Shown here: positions 24,401-38,888 of the stretch, one piece after another
How the letters are laid out: each line of letters opens with the position of its first letter
Position numbering within the stretch: position 1 is the first letter of the stretch
NCBI GenBank assembly: GCA_009823395.1
Contig: CM020511.1
Coordinates: 12,921,501-12,985,500 of the forward strand
DNA: 64,000 nt
Direction of reading: 5' to 3'
Source of the DNA: Thamnaconus septentrionalis
Lineage: Eukaryota; Chordata; Actinopteri; Tetraodontiformes; Monacanthidae
Notes under the pieces: model-generated
Seen by the model: the letters and a program-made list of their open reading frames with translations, nothing else
The model's database searches: none
What the model was told of the DNA's origin: nothing
Made by a program: the position numbers and the translations under genes

Positions 24401-27400
24401 AGCAAACAGCTGCAATTAATGGAGTCACGCTGCACGACTGGGTAATAGCATCTTACACAGGAGCCGAGACAGAGGCGAGATCCGCCACGTTGCGCAGTTT
24501 CTGTCTTCACACTTGGATTTTTGCATCCAGAGCAGAAGGTCCAGTAAGATGGCAACAAACATGAATATGTTAGTTGATGATTACAGCATCAAGCAAGAGT
24601 GGCCACTTGAAAAAGCACCATCCGCAGCTGTTTGTTCACGCCTTGGATGGATTTAAAATGAACTATTAAAAGCTGTGAGTTTTCCAGCTCAAAGACCACC
24701 AAACATGCGTGCTGGACCGCCAAATGATCCTCTGATTAAACCTCCACAGTCTAACCAGGCATTTAAAATGCCCGGATCCATGGACGGGTGTAATTACAGA
24801 TTTAGTGCAGCCTCAGCGGCGTTACTACGGCGAGTCATCAATTAAAAAAAAAACAAAAAAACAAAACAAAAGCAGGCTGCAGATGGATAGAATTACTCAC
24901 GGTTTCTTCCCCTCCAGCGTGTTGAGGTGTGTCTCCAAAGACTCCAGGAGACTTTCTGGGGCCTGCGGAAAAAGAACAAGCAGAGGGGGTGAACCAACAG
25001 GACGACGGCGAGAACACACAGCGAGGGCTCGATACGGTCTACGAGACTTCGCTGATTAGAATGAACCTGAAGAAATGCAGAGGACGACAAAGTTCAGGAG
25101 AAACAAGTGAGCTGAGACACACGGAGCCAGGATGACATCTTCAACAGCTGGTCACATGTGTTCACATACATCAAATCAAATCTGATATGTATATGTTTTT
25201 ATGAAGAAAGAAGAGATCAAATTTTTTTTCATTTATTTTTGTTTTTGCATAACCCTATATTTTTGATAGCTGTTGACCTAAGTGTTGTTGTGTCCTCTGG
25301 GGCTTTTTAACAACACGCCTACAGTGTCGAAGTTTTCGAAAATTCATGAGACATTTTTGTGTTGGACAGCAAAAGACAGTAAGGCACATGTCATGACCAA
25401 GGAAGCTGATTGTCAGTGTTTTTTGCTGTTGTTGATTTCACAAAATATATCTGGCAATGAATACTTACAGCATAGATAAGTTCATGTTACAGTTACAACA
25501 TAAAATGGGCTCTGCTCAAAAATGTAGTGACTGGCCAAAAATACATATTTCATTGTTTTAATTTTCTCCAGTTATTACATCACATTTCCCTTTCATTACG
25601 CAAAAAGGATAAAAGTGGAATGAGAAGCGGCAGACATTTGCAGATGTGACGTCAGCTCTCATTGATATTGCATTACAGCGGTCAGTCAGGCAAGGCCGAG
25701 TGTCCAATCAAGCTTAATGGGATCACCTCTCGACACGCAGCCAGAGCCGTAATACGACATCCTCCCTGAGAGAATAACTGCCCGCCTCATTTACAGAGGC
25801 CGCCAGGAGAAAGGTGCCTGGGCTCGCGCCGCCAAGATTCAGCGCTATCGGGTGAAATTGATGGCTGGAGTCCCGGGTGCTGTGGGACACTCCAGGGCTC
25901 TGAGGTTGACGGACGTATTAATCAGAAATTTTATCAGCCTCTTGGAAAGTCGTTTTGAGAGCTAGACACACGAGCTGTGGATATTAAACGACTGGCTCAT
26001 AAATCATGGTAACAGTAGAGTCCACTTTAACCTTATTCTAACAAGTACTAGTGGTCTTTCTCAGTCTAGTTGAGCACTTTTTGCATTTAAATTGATTAGA
26101 AGAGCAAAAAATAAATAGAAAATACACTCTTCACAAGCGGTCAGGATGTTTCAGGTGAAATTTATGAAAATGGTAAATGGACTGCACTTACATAGCGCTT
26201 TCCAGCACCTAAATGGTACCCTAAAGCGCTTTACAATGGCCTCTCATTCACCCATTCACTCACACACTCCTACACCACTGGGTGGCTGCTGCCATGCAAG
26301 GCGCTGCCAGCCCCATTGGGAGCAATTTAGGGTTCGGTGTCTTGCCCAAGGACACAGCGACAGACTGGGATGGAGCAGGATTTGAACCGCCAACCTAACA
26401 GCTGTTAGGTGTTAAGGTATTATATACCAATTGTCACTGAAGCAGGACATTTAGTGGTCGATTCATGGATGAGACACTTGTGTTTGGGTTTCCATTCTGT
26501 ATTTTTGTGATCAGTCTATTTTATGTTTACTTAACTCAGTTGCTGCGCATAAGGTGTGAAGCAAAAGGACGAAAAATAAACTGCCAACAGCATTCGAAAG
26601 CCTATTTTCAGTTCTGAGATCAGGACTGGAATGCGTTCCTACGAGGGAAAACAGAAGGTGCAGCAGGACGGAGAGAGAACAAGAAGAGACATTCACTCCA
26701 AATGCAGCAGGATCAACCTGATGCCTTTGGCGGCAGGTTATCTAAAAGTAATCTGGCCGTCACACATTAAATGTTGATGAGCTTTTCTGGGGGGTAACTT
26801 CTGCTGCAGAATACATCACGTCCCAACTCCATCTGTGCAGGATGTGGTGTCGGTCGTCTGTGACTGGCGTAAAAGACGTCACGGGACCTTGGGGCCACAT
26901 TCAAATGCAAACCTGCTCTATAAAACAAAACTTCAGACACTGACACTTATTTTCATATACTTTATCTTAAAAGAGATGACACATCATCAGCCTCGGAGTT
27001 GCTGCCAGGCATGTTTTTTTTAATCTCAAGGGTTGAGTTTGAGTGGTGTTGCTTGTCACAGTCTCGTCTGCCTGCTGGCAACACTTCCAAATGAATCACA
27101 AATAGAAAAATGTGTTGGCATTCTTCTAACAGAACCTCTGGCGTTGTATTATACATATAAAAAATGCCAAAGTGCTTGAATTTGATTTATTGAATAAAAC
27201 AAACTCAAACTACACTCATCTCACAACTTTCTTTGCATCAATGTAAAATGGAACCTCCATGAATAAGACCGATATGCACACCAAACACAGCATTTCACAT
27301 TCAGTTTAATTTGCTTCCTCCTTGCCTTCTGTGTGATTACTTCCTTTGTTTCACCTGTGCATTGCTACTTCTACCCACAGTGTTTCAACTGATCTTTCAT

Positions 27401-30400
27401 CTTGTCCTCCTCGAGTGAGATCCTCCTAGACGACCTTCATCCTTTAACGCTTGCTCTTTTTTTTTACCCAGTGGACTGATTAAAAGGGCCTGTGAATAAA
27501 TATCCCCAGTGTGCGGCCGCATTGGTGTGTCCACCTGTCTATGAGTTGCGACAATATTAAGCCTGAGTTTGTATCGCAATTTATAGCTGTCCATCATTAC
27601 AGCAGAGGCTGCTAAAAACAATCCAATTTTATGTTACAGATTTAGACAAGACAGTCTCCATGGCAACAGTTTTAATTAAAGGCATTATTTTGAAGGACTG
27701 GTCTTACCTGAGTAAGTTCAGGGATGTCGTTTTTGTCTATTCCCACTTGCTGTAGAAACAAAAGCGGCACTGTTACCACACTGTAAAAGCCTCAGCTGGG
27801 ATGTGACGTCACAAAGGGCGCTCCATCCTCTACCTCAGCGATTTTGAAGAACTCCGAAACTCGCGTCATTCGTGTCAGGAACCTCTTGTAGATCTCCAGA
27901 CCGTCTTTGCACTGGCTTCTCTTCATCTGGAAAAATTTCTCTGAGTGACGCAAATCACAGAAGTGAATTAAAATCTTTAACTCTTTAAATGAACAGTTCA
28001 AATCCGACCAAAATCTAATTGAAATTGAATTCCTATTTTATTATAATTTATTTATTAAGCCTTTGGCTGTTAATAATTGGCTGCTCATTGATCGCTATGT
28101 GTTTTCTCACCGAGCAGGTTGATGATGCCGTCATTGTAACAGGCATATAACTTGATCAGGTCTTTGAAGAGCAGGACGAAGCAGCTGTTAATGACGGGGT
28201 TGTCGAGGTCCTTGGCTTGCACCTAAAAACAGTAAAAGCCACAAGTTTAAGTCTTTGGTGTAACTGTGAATACATGATGATGGCTTGTGACCCTGGCTAC
28301 AAATGCAGTTTATGGAGAATAACAATGGAGTAATGTAATAAAAAAAAAGGCTCAAGGTAGGTCTCATTATACTTTGTCATTACGATTGACATGGTTGGGG
28401 TCATTGGTTGTTTAATTAAATTCTCCAAGAGGGTTTCGTTCCCTATTAACAAGAGTCGCTCACCTCAAAGTCCAAGAGAGCGTCGATCTGGCCCTGCAGG
28501 ATGGGCATTCCTTTCAGCAGCTTCTCTACCGTCATGGTCCTCATCGCCCCTTCAGCCCTGCCACGGAGGATACAGCGCAAAATGTGAGCCTTTCATTTAG
28601 AGTGAAACAGATGTACACCTGCAAACCACCTGCCACCTGCCACAACACAGAGCAAGTGTCTGTACCTGCAGCGCCGTGTCTCATCTATACTCCCACTGCT
28701 TTCCAGTGCCAGTCAGACAATTTTTTTGCTTTAGTTTTTTATTTCTATTTCTTTTAAATTTCTGCATAACTACATATGGTAACACTGCGCGCTTGGCTGG
28801 GAGGAATCCCTGTTTGAGGTGGCTTCCTTTAATGGCATACCAAGCTTGTGTAAGAAACAGGCACGTTGCAGCTAAATTGGGAGAGTTTTTTTGTTTTTGA
28901 AGTGTTGACAAAATCAGTCAGATTTAAAGAGAAATGATGGGAACAATGATGAGGCTCACCCTTTCTTCACTCGTACAAAGTCGAAAGACATCTGTCTGTA
29001 GGCAAAGGACTTCTCGTTCAGGTAGCGGCTGTAGCGTCTGATGAATGTAGACATGTCATAGCCTGAGGAGGACACGACCACAGGTAAATGTCTGCACAAT
29101 GTGCCATTTCAAATCACTCAATTGTACCATTGTGCGTCCACAAGATTCATGAACTGTGGCCAAAACAACATCTTCACCAACATTAACATCAACTGTTTTT
29201 TTGTTTTTTTTTAGGCGTTTTAGGTTTCTCACTGAGAATTGGATGGATGTTTGAATCAAGTAGCTACATGATACTAACTAGCTTAGCACGACAGTTAGGC
29301 AAGCCTCCTCAAAATTTAGTCAGACAGCTTGGCTGCACCCCTCCAGTAGCTTAAAGCACAGGCTATAGAACCAACTCAAAAATAAATGTAAATAGATACC
29401 TACCGGTAATTGTACCTAATTTTTTTTTTTTTCAAGAAGATGGTTTCATTCGGTCAAGGTTGGTAGTTTTACTGAGTTACAATGTGGTTTTACGCACACA
29501 CTCAGACGGAAAATACAACCTGACATGTTTGCAGTTTTTCAGACTGTGAATAAGCTTATATATATCAACTGCGGTGCTCAGTGTAGTCCTGAATATGAAG
29601 TCGAACCACCTACTGTTACAGATTAAACACGCACTTTTGGAAATTGATGTAACGGGGGAAGGCTGGGGGCACCGAGAGCTGAGACTAATGAGAGAGAGAG
29701 AATTGGTCTGCTCTGGCGTTTTGCTTTCTGCATACTAAAGGCCTGAAAGTGGGAGAAACTGTGAAATAAAAATGGGGAAAAAAGCTACATTCCAATGAAG
29801 CAGTGTTTAAATCACCCACCGTGAGAGCCAGTCTTGTCCAGGAAGTTGGCAAGGTTGAACAAGGTGTTTCTAGATGACAGAAACTGCAGGAATTTCTGCA
29901 GGGAGAGACACACGTACAGAATTCATATTTTTTGTTTTTTATTAACTTTTGACTGTGCAATTATATTTTCACGCTGTAGAAATTAATTCATTCTCGGCTC
30001 CTTTCCTTTTGGCAGATTTCAATATGGACAGAAATGGAAATGTCAGGCAGTTTCATTGCCTGAGCTTGTTTTCGGTTCATTTTGATTAGAAATAAAAAAA
30101 AAAAAACACAGAGGCTCCTAGTTTGACTGCAGGAATATACAGTTTGGTACACCTCATCCATCCCCACTTATTACACGAGGATGAAACAGATGGCTGCATT
30201 TTAAACAGGAGAAGTGACGCTGGCTGTCATCGCCGCTGTCTCCGAGGTTTTTGTTCATCAGTTACAGCACTGAGACCTGTGAAACAGCCTCACGGCACAG
30301 AGTTGAATTAGCATTTAAGGATGCTGTTCTGGAATTGGTTTCCGAGCACATTTAGCCCGGGGAAGAAATCCATGCGGCATGAGAGCGCTGCTGCGAGTGC

Positions 30401-33400
30401 TGCGTGGGAGTGTGTGTGGAAAATCGGCAGCGCTCACGGACGCGGCGGGGGAGGTGACGCCGCGTAATAAAGACAAATAGGTTCCCTGGGCACTCAGACC
30501 CAGAGGGACAAGTTCACCGCGCAAAGTGACGGCACACGCGTGAAAACAGTTAGTCAGGAGCTTTTGCTGTTTATTCCCTGACGCCATGTACACAAAAACA
30601 AAGGGTATTTGCAACTGTGGGGAAGGTTAAGGTGAAAAACGCTCGGGTGGGGAGACGGAGTGAGCTGCTTGTTGTCTCGAGTGCCCCGCTGCTATCAGAG
30701 ACATCATCAGCAGAGTCTCTGCCGAGGGGCCCCAGGAGATAACGCAGAGAATATTGACTTATCACGAATGACTTCATGGCTCCTAAACATCTATTTGGCT
30801 GCTGATTCAGTCTCTGTGCTTACATCACAACAAATAGGAGCCACCGACATGGTCCAAAGCTATTTCCTTTTGCCTTGCTCTGCCGACAGCTTCAAATCCT
30901 ACTGATACATAAATTAAGGCAGGGATGAATTTCACTTTTATTTCAGGAGACTCCTGTTCCTGGTCTCTCGTCTGCTTTCTCCTCCCTGTTGTTTTATGTT
31001 TCAGCGACGGTTCGGCCACTCAGTAGCGACAGTCGAGGAACATCTGCTCATCTCTCTGACTGATCTCCCTGGTCATTCATAACAGCTTTTGCATTTCCTC
31101 AGCTGGCCGGACAAAAACTGGGTCAGAAGGTCAGGAATGGGAAGCAGAGGGCTCAATCCGGTTGGTCGCATGACCAGGAGGCAGGAGAGAGAGAGAGTAT
31201 TTTGACAGGGGGCTGTTTCAAAGTGAAATGGAACCAAAGCACTCCTTTAGTTTCCTTTTAATAATTTAATACTAATGCATTAGTTGCACTGCAGCCTTTA
31301 ATGCTGACATATATAGTCATCATATACTGTTGTTTTATGGTGGCTATTAGATTAAAAAAAAAAATATATATATATATATATTTCAAAAAATATATATATT
31401 TATATTTATATTAATTATATTTAAAAAATGTATTCCACATATGATAAACTTGACCCAACAATATCATGCATTTGGATGTTTTTTTCCAAAATTATTGCAC
31501 TTCTGTAAAAGAAAATTAGAAATTGTATGGAAACTACATAACTTCCTGTAATTCAAGTCTTTTCAGAGCTAATGTGGCGCGTAGCACCATCCTACAAGGT
31601 AACTATGTTCTAGATGGGGACAGTAGTTTTTATTTATTTTATTTTTTTACTTTTAGAGCAAATTTCAGAAGTTTTCCAAAAATGTGCACATGTGATGCAG
31701 CCTCTTGCTACCGAATGTGATACTTTAAGCTAAAACTAAAAAAGCTGCTGTTTCCAGGACAGACAAGCAAAGCACGAAGCTGAATAATATAAAACAAAAA
31801 TAAAATAAAAAAAATCTATAAATCAAATGGCGACCTATTTGTGTGTCCCATGTTTAAATTTGGACTCTGCAGCCATGCCCTTGTCCTGCAGTGCCCTGTT
31901 TCCCACTGGCTAGTGTCCCAGTACCAGAGGCTCTTCTGCTGACTCTGCTGGGAGCCACAGTCTGGCACCCACAGCTTTCCTACTGCTGACGTGAAACCGC
32001 AACACACCGAGTTCCTCATCGGGGGAGAGACAACCTCTTTTTTTCCCTACGCCTCACCTCGTTGCCGTGCACCATGAGGTGGTGCGTGGTGATCAGCGCC
32101 TTGTAAACCACCACCCAGCTGGCGTTGCCGGCCCTCTCCATCAGCGTGTCGGCCATCTGGGGGACGTTGACGGTGGTCTCCTGGGAGGCCTGGATCAGGT
32201 CTAAGAAGGGAGGTAAGGAGGTGAGACATTCACCATGGTACAATCTGCAGAGAGACCTGAGAGTCGTTCAAGAGGCGCTCACACAAACAGATGGAGTAAT
32301 GATATGATGGTGATGATCTGACAGGCAGGTGTGCCTGTGGTGATGACGTTCCACAATAAAGGCGTAATATTGTCCGGAAGAGGATGATGATAGTAATAGC
32401 AAACCTACGAGGTGTCATTTTGACTAATGTTATTTCAAGTCAACATATTCAGCAAAAAAAAAACAGAAGCACTTTCAGTCCGACAGAGAACGTCTGGACC
32501 AATCAGCATCCTTTGTAAAGAAAGTCAGAAGGGGGAAACTGCCTTGAGCTTGTGAACAGCGGTGATCAGTGTTGTTATTGCAGTTTTTCATAAAAAAATA
32601 AAAAAATAAAAAACACATTTCCAGAGGACAAGTGAAACAGCCTGGATAGCCGGTTGGGTTTAGACGTCGTTAACACCTCCAGTCTGTCGCTAGGATTTGC
32701 ATTTGGAAAATGAATCAACCGAAGCAGAGCTTCTTCTTTTGCGAAATAGCTGCCATTCCCCCATCTCAGCGGAAGGGACTTAGTTATGGGCTTCACATAA
32801 TGTCAGCACAGCCTGTTGTGAGTCACGCTGGCTGCTGTTTTGTTCCTCCCTGCAGCCAAAAATGGCAGCAGAACACGGCGGAGAGACGGGGAGGGAAAGA
32901 CGAAAAAGGAAGGAGGGATGAGAATCAGACTCCCAGGCCGACAACTCGGCATCTGCCAGACAGACAGTGTGAAACACAGTGTGAGACTCACGTTTCTCAG
33001 GTCAATTTTGCCACGCAGAGGCAGGAATTTTTTATTATTTATTTTTTTTCAAGCGAGATATCTCTCCCCGAACTTGGTAAAAAACAAAAACGAGCTATAT
33101 TAAAAAAATATATTGGCTGCAAAAAATCCCAATGGGCCAGTGTAGAATGTTCATAAAGGCGAAGGTTAAACATGCAATCAGGCCCCATCCACACTAAAAA
33201 CCCCACTTTTCCCCCATTCTGTTGTTTAGTTTGAACTTCAGCAGGTCAATATGCCTCTACATTGCTGCTCACATGTGATTGGCTGTTAAAATAAAAAAAT
33301 AGTTCTGTTAAAAAAAGTATGGATACAGAGTATCACCAGCGGGTCTACATAACATCAAGCCCTTAGCATGCTGTGCTAATGGCTAACATGCAGCCCCAGA

Positions 33401-36400
33401 GCGTCCATCAGATCGGAATAAACTCTGTGTGAGGAGCAACTATAGGAAAACCGTCACTCACCGAAACCCCCAGAGGGGTGATTGCCTAGGAGAGTGTGAG
33501 GGATGAGACGAGCACATGCGCTCGGTGCCGTGGTGGTGATGGACGGTGGGCTGGAGGAAAACTGACTGCTGTCATTTTAAAAGGCCCAATTCTGCGGAGT
33601 AGTGCGTTTGTTCATTATTAGTGTCATATTAGTGAGCGTGCGACGCCAGACCGACAGCAATCTGAGAGGTGAATTCTGTTCGGGGGCTTAAAATAAAACC
33701 CTGTCCAATCATAGCTGGTATCGTAGCCTCACAGATGGAGACCCATTTATCAGTGTAATATTATTAAAATGAAAAAAAAAAGTAAAACAAATCCTGTTAA
33801 GACACTAAAACGGTCGAACGTTATGCCCCATATTTTTGTTTTTCAGCCTCACGCAATTAATTACACAAAAGACACTGTCGCGCACTTCATATTTAGCCCT
33901 CTGTTTACAGCCTTCCGCAGAAACTCTTGGTTCTAGCTTCTGGGTATCTTATTTTATCCTCTGTTGTACCCGCTGCATGTTCAGAAGTGGATGGAAACAA
34001 GATGATGGAGACGTAAGAGTGACATACCTGTGCCCTTTGTGATGTCACAAATGGCTCCAGAGTTGTTCAGTGTTGAGCAACAGCAGCACAGCACGGGATG
34101 GACTTTTTGTATATATGGGGAGTGTACTCATGCTGCCTGCATATTTTTCAGCACTGAAAAAGTTTGCATCAGAGTAAATCATTTTATATCCACCTTTATG
34201 CAGCCATTGACATCCTGGTGCTGCAATTTGAAACAAGAATTAAAATGAATAAAACATTGCTACGAGCCAAAATTGAGGTCTGCATTGGCGCGGAAACGTC
34301 TTGACGTCCTGTGATTACCTCCAGGTGTTGCTAAAAGCCATGGTCGCACCTGTCTCTCCAATAGGATTCCAATTAATCTCCTAAAACCTCAACTTGACAT
34401 CGTTAACTGCAGAGTGGCAGCAGGTGGTGCCGTGTGCAGAGCAGTTCTTGGTCACAGCCAGTGCCGTGCACGACCCTGGTGGTGAAGTGACCCTAAAATA
34501 AAGGACTCGGTGTTCGTCCTCACCCGGCTAGCAAACACTTTGTTGTTGAACAAGGACACACAAAGGTCACACGCAGTCTGAGCTTCACACTGAAGACTAA
34601 CTAACTAACTAAGGGGCAAGTGGCCGGCGTCACAGAACATGTCTTTAGGTTTTGTCATCTACCAGTTTTTGGCCTCCTTGCACGATGAGCTGAACAAAAA
34701 AAAAAAAAAAAAAATGTGTTCAGGGTCACTTTGCTTCCGCGGCCGTGCTGACAGTCTCAGGGGGATTTTTTGCTGCTCGCATCACGCTTTCATCATGCAG
34801 AAATGATCTCTGCGCACGTCCTCGTCAGTAGTAACGCAGCTCTGTCACCCTCTCTCTCCCTATCTCTATCTCTCTCTCCCTCTCTCTCTCCCTCCCTCAC
34901 GCACACACGGATAGGATGAAGCCCTGCAGGGCTGATGAGTCAGCAGCCAGCGTCGTCCTACGCTTCTCATCTCTCAGTCTGTCTCTCACTCTGCCCGTCT
35001 CTCTTTGTGCTCGCCACTCCTGTGATGAAGACTAGGAAGTTGTTGCACATCATTTTGGGGCTTCACCTGAATCGGGATGTTTTCATCACATGGCTGTTGC
35101 TTTTTAAATCCTGTCTGGTCAAATGCACCACTCAATGACGGTTTAATCACATTTTCCCCAATTGAGAAAAGCCTTGGGTGGTCTTCTACCAATTCTGTTA
35201 GTATTACGGCTCTCTGGCAGCGGCCAAAGCCTCCTCCCATCCTCGGTTTCCCTCATCAAGTGGCGCTTTATGTTTGATAAAATTTCAGAAACATACCAGA
35301 GCTGGCCTACAGCAAGGCGTTATAAGATACTGACAAATTGAGCCCGATTTGTCTGAAAATGCGCAGGTGCGGTTTGGCAGATCCAGAATTGAGCGCCTAG
35401 AGCTGCCGCTGCAGAGGAGACACGCAGTAGCAGGCGGGGAGTCTCGAGGTGCTGCTCAACAATTCAGCAGGAACTCCTGACTCACATCTCCCCCACCTTC
35501 CTGCTCCATTATTCATGACAGTGAGTGCGAGCAGGGAGAGCGTGCAGGGCGCCCTGATATGTTTGCTTGAGCACGCGGGTGGACGGTCACGCTGACTAGC
35601 ATGTACTTGCGTGCAACCTGGGGTTCCTTTACAACAGCAAATTATTATTTTTTCTGGAAAAAGCGGGAACTTCAACCGAAGTGCACCCTATTTTATATTT
35701 ATGCAAGTTTACTACTGTTTCTCTGCTCGTTACAAAAGGGAAAAAGTCTCGGGTTTCTTGTGGCACCTGAATAATTAACATCTGAAGTCTTTTTAACCTG
35801 ACCATGGGATTCATTTCTCAATCCCATCTGAAAAGAGCCAAGCACATCTCGACCTGTCCATATCCTGTGTGTACGTGCATCAATAACACACTGCAGTTAT
35901 CTTTGGGTTCCTATTCGAAGGCCTGACTACAGTTGGAGAACCTGTGCTCTCTGTAAACTAACTTCACAGTGTCTGGGCTCATGAAACAGGATAGAAAAAC
36001 TTCTGCAAATACAGCCAAATAAACGGGTAAAACACTCATATGTGAACAGCCACGTTCATCGCTTCACAACAAAAACACATGAATCTGCAAATGTGTCCTG
36101 CTATTTTTAGGACAAAACCCAGATATAGAAGAATAATATAGAATAATGCAATGCTAAAAGAGATCCTACAGGAAAAACCGCTGTCTAAAATTAATTATGT
36201 AAAAAGCTAAAAGTCTGTGTTCCCACAAGGTGAATATGACTTATTCAAAAACAACAAGAAAAACTATGAATGCTGAACAAATGTTAATCAGAGAGCCGCA
36301 GCGCAATCAAGTTATGACATGCCCATTCATGACAGCGAACACAGGCGGTGGAGTTATGAAACAACCGTGCAGCTCCACTCATGTCACTGCGCGTGCTCAG

Positions 36401-38812
36401 GGGATCCTTGTTTACAGAGGTCCCCCCACTGGGGCACAACAACATAACTGCACTGGATGATATGATGAAGCTCGGGCCTAAAATAGCATAATCCCGTCCA
36501 ACACAGATCCGTGGTGTCCATAAGCTCCGTGTTTTACCAACACGGTGGGACTTGCAGCTCAGAGCAACACGTAACTGTTAGGCTGACGAGGCCGACGATG
36601 ACATTGCTGAGAGAAAGGTATTAGTCCTGCCGTCGCATGAACAGAACAATTCAGACTCGTTTGAGGATGACGGGCCACAGGAAGTAGCTTTTCAAACTAT
36701 AAACTGCATATATGTATTTACATGTGTGTTCATTTGTTTTCTTTTTTCAAAATAAAAAGCTGGTCCCACAGCATCTTTCTGGTAGTGGAATTTAGTTAGT
36801 TTGTCATATTCCTAATTAAGAGTAAGAGTGGCCGTGCGTGCATGTTACTGGATGTGAGTCTCTGCCTCCTCCCCCACCCGTAAGGCCACTTGCCCAATAC
36901 CATCCTTTATTAATAGTGAGAAGCGACCGCTTCAACATTGGGCAAGTGCGATGCAACTCCAGAAGAAATAAACACTCAAATAGCATGAAAAGTGCACCTA
37001 AAATTCTGCTGGGTGCAAACCTTAAATCCCAAGAGTCGCCTTTTGTTCCCGGCACTGTTACAGTGTCATGTGTCCAAGGGGACCACTATCAGTGACGGAC
37101 CTGCAAAAATGGTATTTTGCCACTCTAGGTACATGAAGATATAATGAAGAATATCTTCCCGCCGCATGCAAATAACGGCAAAGCTGCTGCGCGGCGGTCT
37201 AACTTAAGGCACGCTGCTGAGCGTGCGCACACGCCAGGGCACACGCAAGCGTTGACGCAAGGCTGCACGACACACATGCCAGCAGCCTCCTCGTATTATT
37301 TTCTCAAAGATCCCCCCACCAAGTCTCAAGCGTAGGAATGAGCACCGAAGGGGCCGTACCAAGGTGGTCTCCTAGGCAACGAGCTTTCACATTCGAAACG
37401 GCACAGAGGATGTAGTAAAAAAAAAAAAAAATCCTTCAGAAATCATCTTCACAGCATCTCCCACAGCGGCACACAGCTCAGGGTCCTGTTGATGCGTGAG
37501 TCATACCAACCCTTGCACTACATTTGCATAAACACGTCTTCATACCTTCCACTTCCGACGATCATTTCTGTGTAGTGATATATTCAATGGAACATCAGTG
37601 TGATTTGAACTGGGCGAGCTTAACGCGAGAGGACTGGGGCATTCAGTGGCTGCAGCCATGCTGCATGAGTGACGCCTCACTGAGCCACACATGAACGGAC
37701 CATGAAAGAACAGAGCTTATTTATAGCGCCGCTCACCCCCAAGCGGCATACAGGAGGATGGGGGGTGGACTCTGTCCCAGCAATGTGGTGCGGCAGCAAT
37801 GGAAGCCACTGAGGCTGGAGGTGACATCTGAGGGAAACCGCCGCTGCCGCTGCCGCTGCTGCTGCTAATGCAGGTGGACGACAAGGCAGCACTGCCTTTA
37901 TCCATAGAGAGAATAGTGGGGCATCTTCTGTGATGCAGATCCAATCGCCCTTTTTATTTTTGCGTGCAGAAAGATGTCAAAGAGTGCTGTGTGTATGGCA
38001 TTGACTCTACAGCTGAAGAGCCAATAACCTGCATTCTCTCGCATGGCCAGCAGGGACCGCCAAAAGTGGTTGCAAAAAGACTGAAAATTACTGACTGTCA
38101 ATATGGAAGGGAACCCTAAATTCATACCCTCAGAAATTGGTTAAGAAATTTTCACTTGTAAAAAACAATTTGATTAGCTAGCTCCTAATGTCAATTTTTT
38201 GCAATTTAGTCTAATTTTGAGTAAACATGAACAAAAAGTTGTGACCGTGGCAACAGTTTGGAGGCAACTGTGGTCCACTTTCCAGTGTTTCAGGTTTGGA
38301 GCTCATGCTGCACTCAGGCTCCCATCATTGCCTACCTCTGGTACAAGCCACGCATCCAAATATGGAAAACTGATCCAAAACAATCCAGATGAAACACAAG
38401 ATAGCGCTGACTGTGAACCCAAGGCTGCTGAGGGGATTCATTGTAAAAAGGTGTTATTACTGAGGTGATACCTTGACATATTTCAAAAGTGAAACTGTGA
38501 AAATGACTTCCTTTAATAAAAAAAAAGACCCAGGGAAGGTAACACCTTTGAATAATAACGAGCAAGGAATTTTACAAATTGGCCCTGCATTTATTTACAG
38601 TTTTGGAAAATAATGCGACAAATTATTTTGCCACTTTTATCCTAGTTCATTTTTATATACTTGATTTTTGGAGATAGTAATTCTATCAAATACTGTCAAG
38701 ATAAAAGAAAAATAGTATACTGCAATCAAAAAAAGCCTTTTTTATTTAAAAGGTAGAGGTCTTCCATTTGTCAAGACAAACCGCCTTAAGGTTTGCACTG
38801 CTTTATAACCTA

Positions 38813-38888
<76 letters not shown>

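Noticed and set aside
26340..26400. tRNA-like B-box words at the end of the dispersed repeat
   Set aside because: No cloverleaf or anticodon arm can be drawn; treated as part of the repeat only.
37717..37944. Minus-strand open frame with Ser/Gly run in snap91 intron 1
   Set aside because: Produced by a GCC/GCT-rich stretch; no splice sites in a usable phase and no similarity to AP180 or any protein I recognise.
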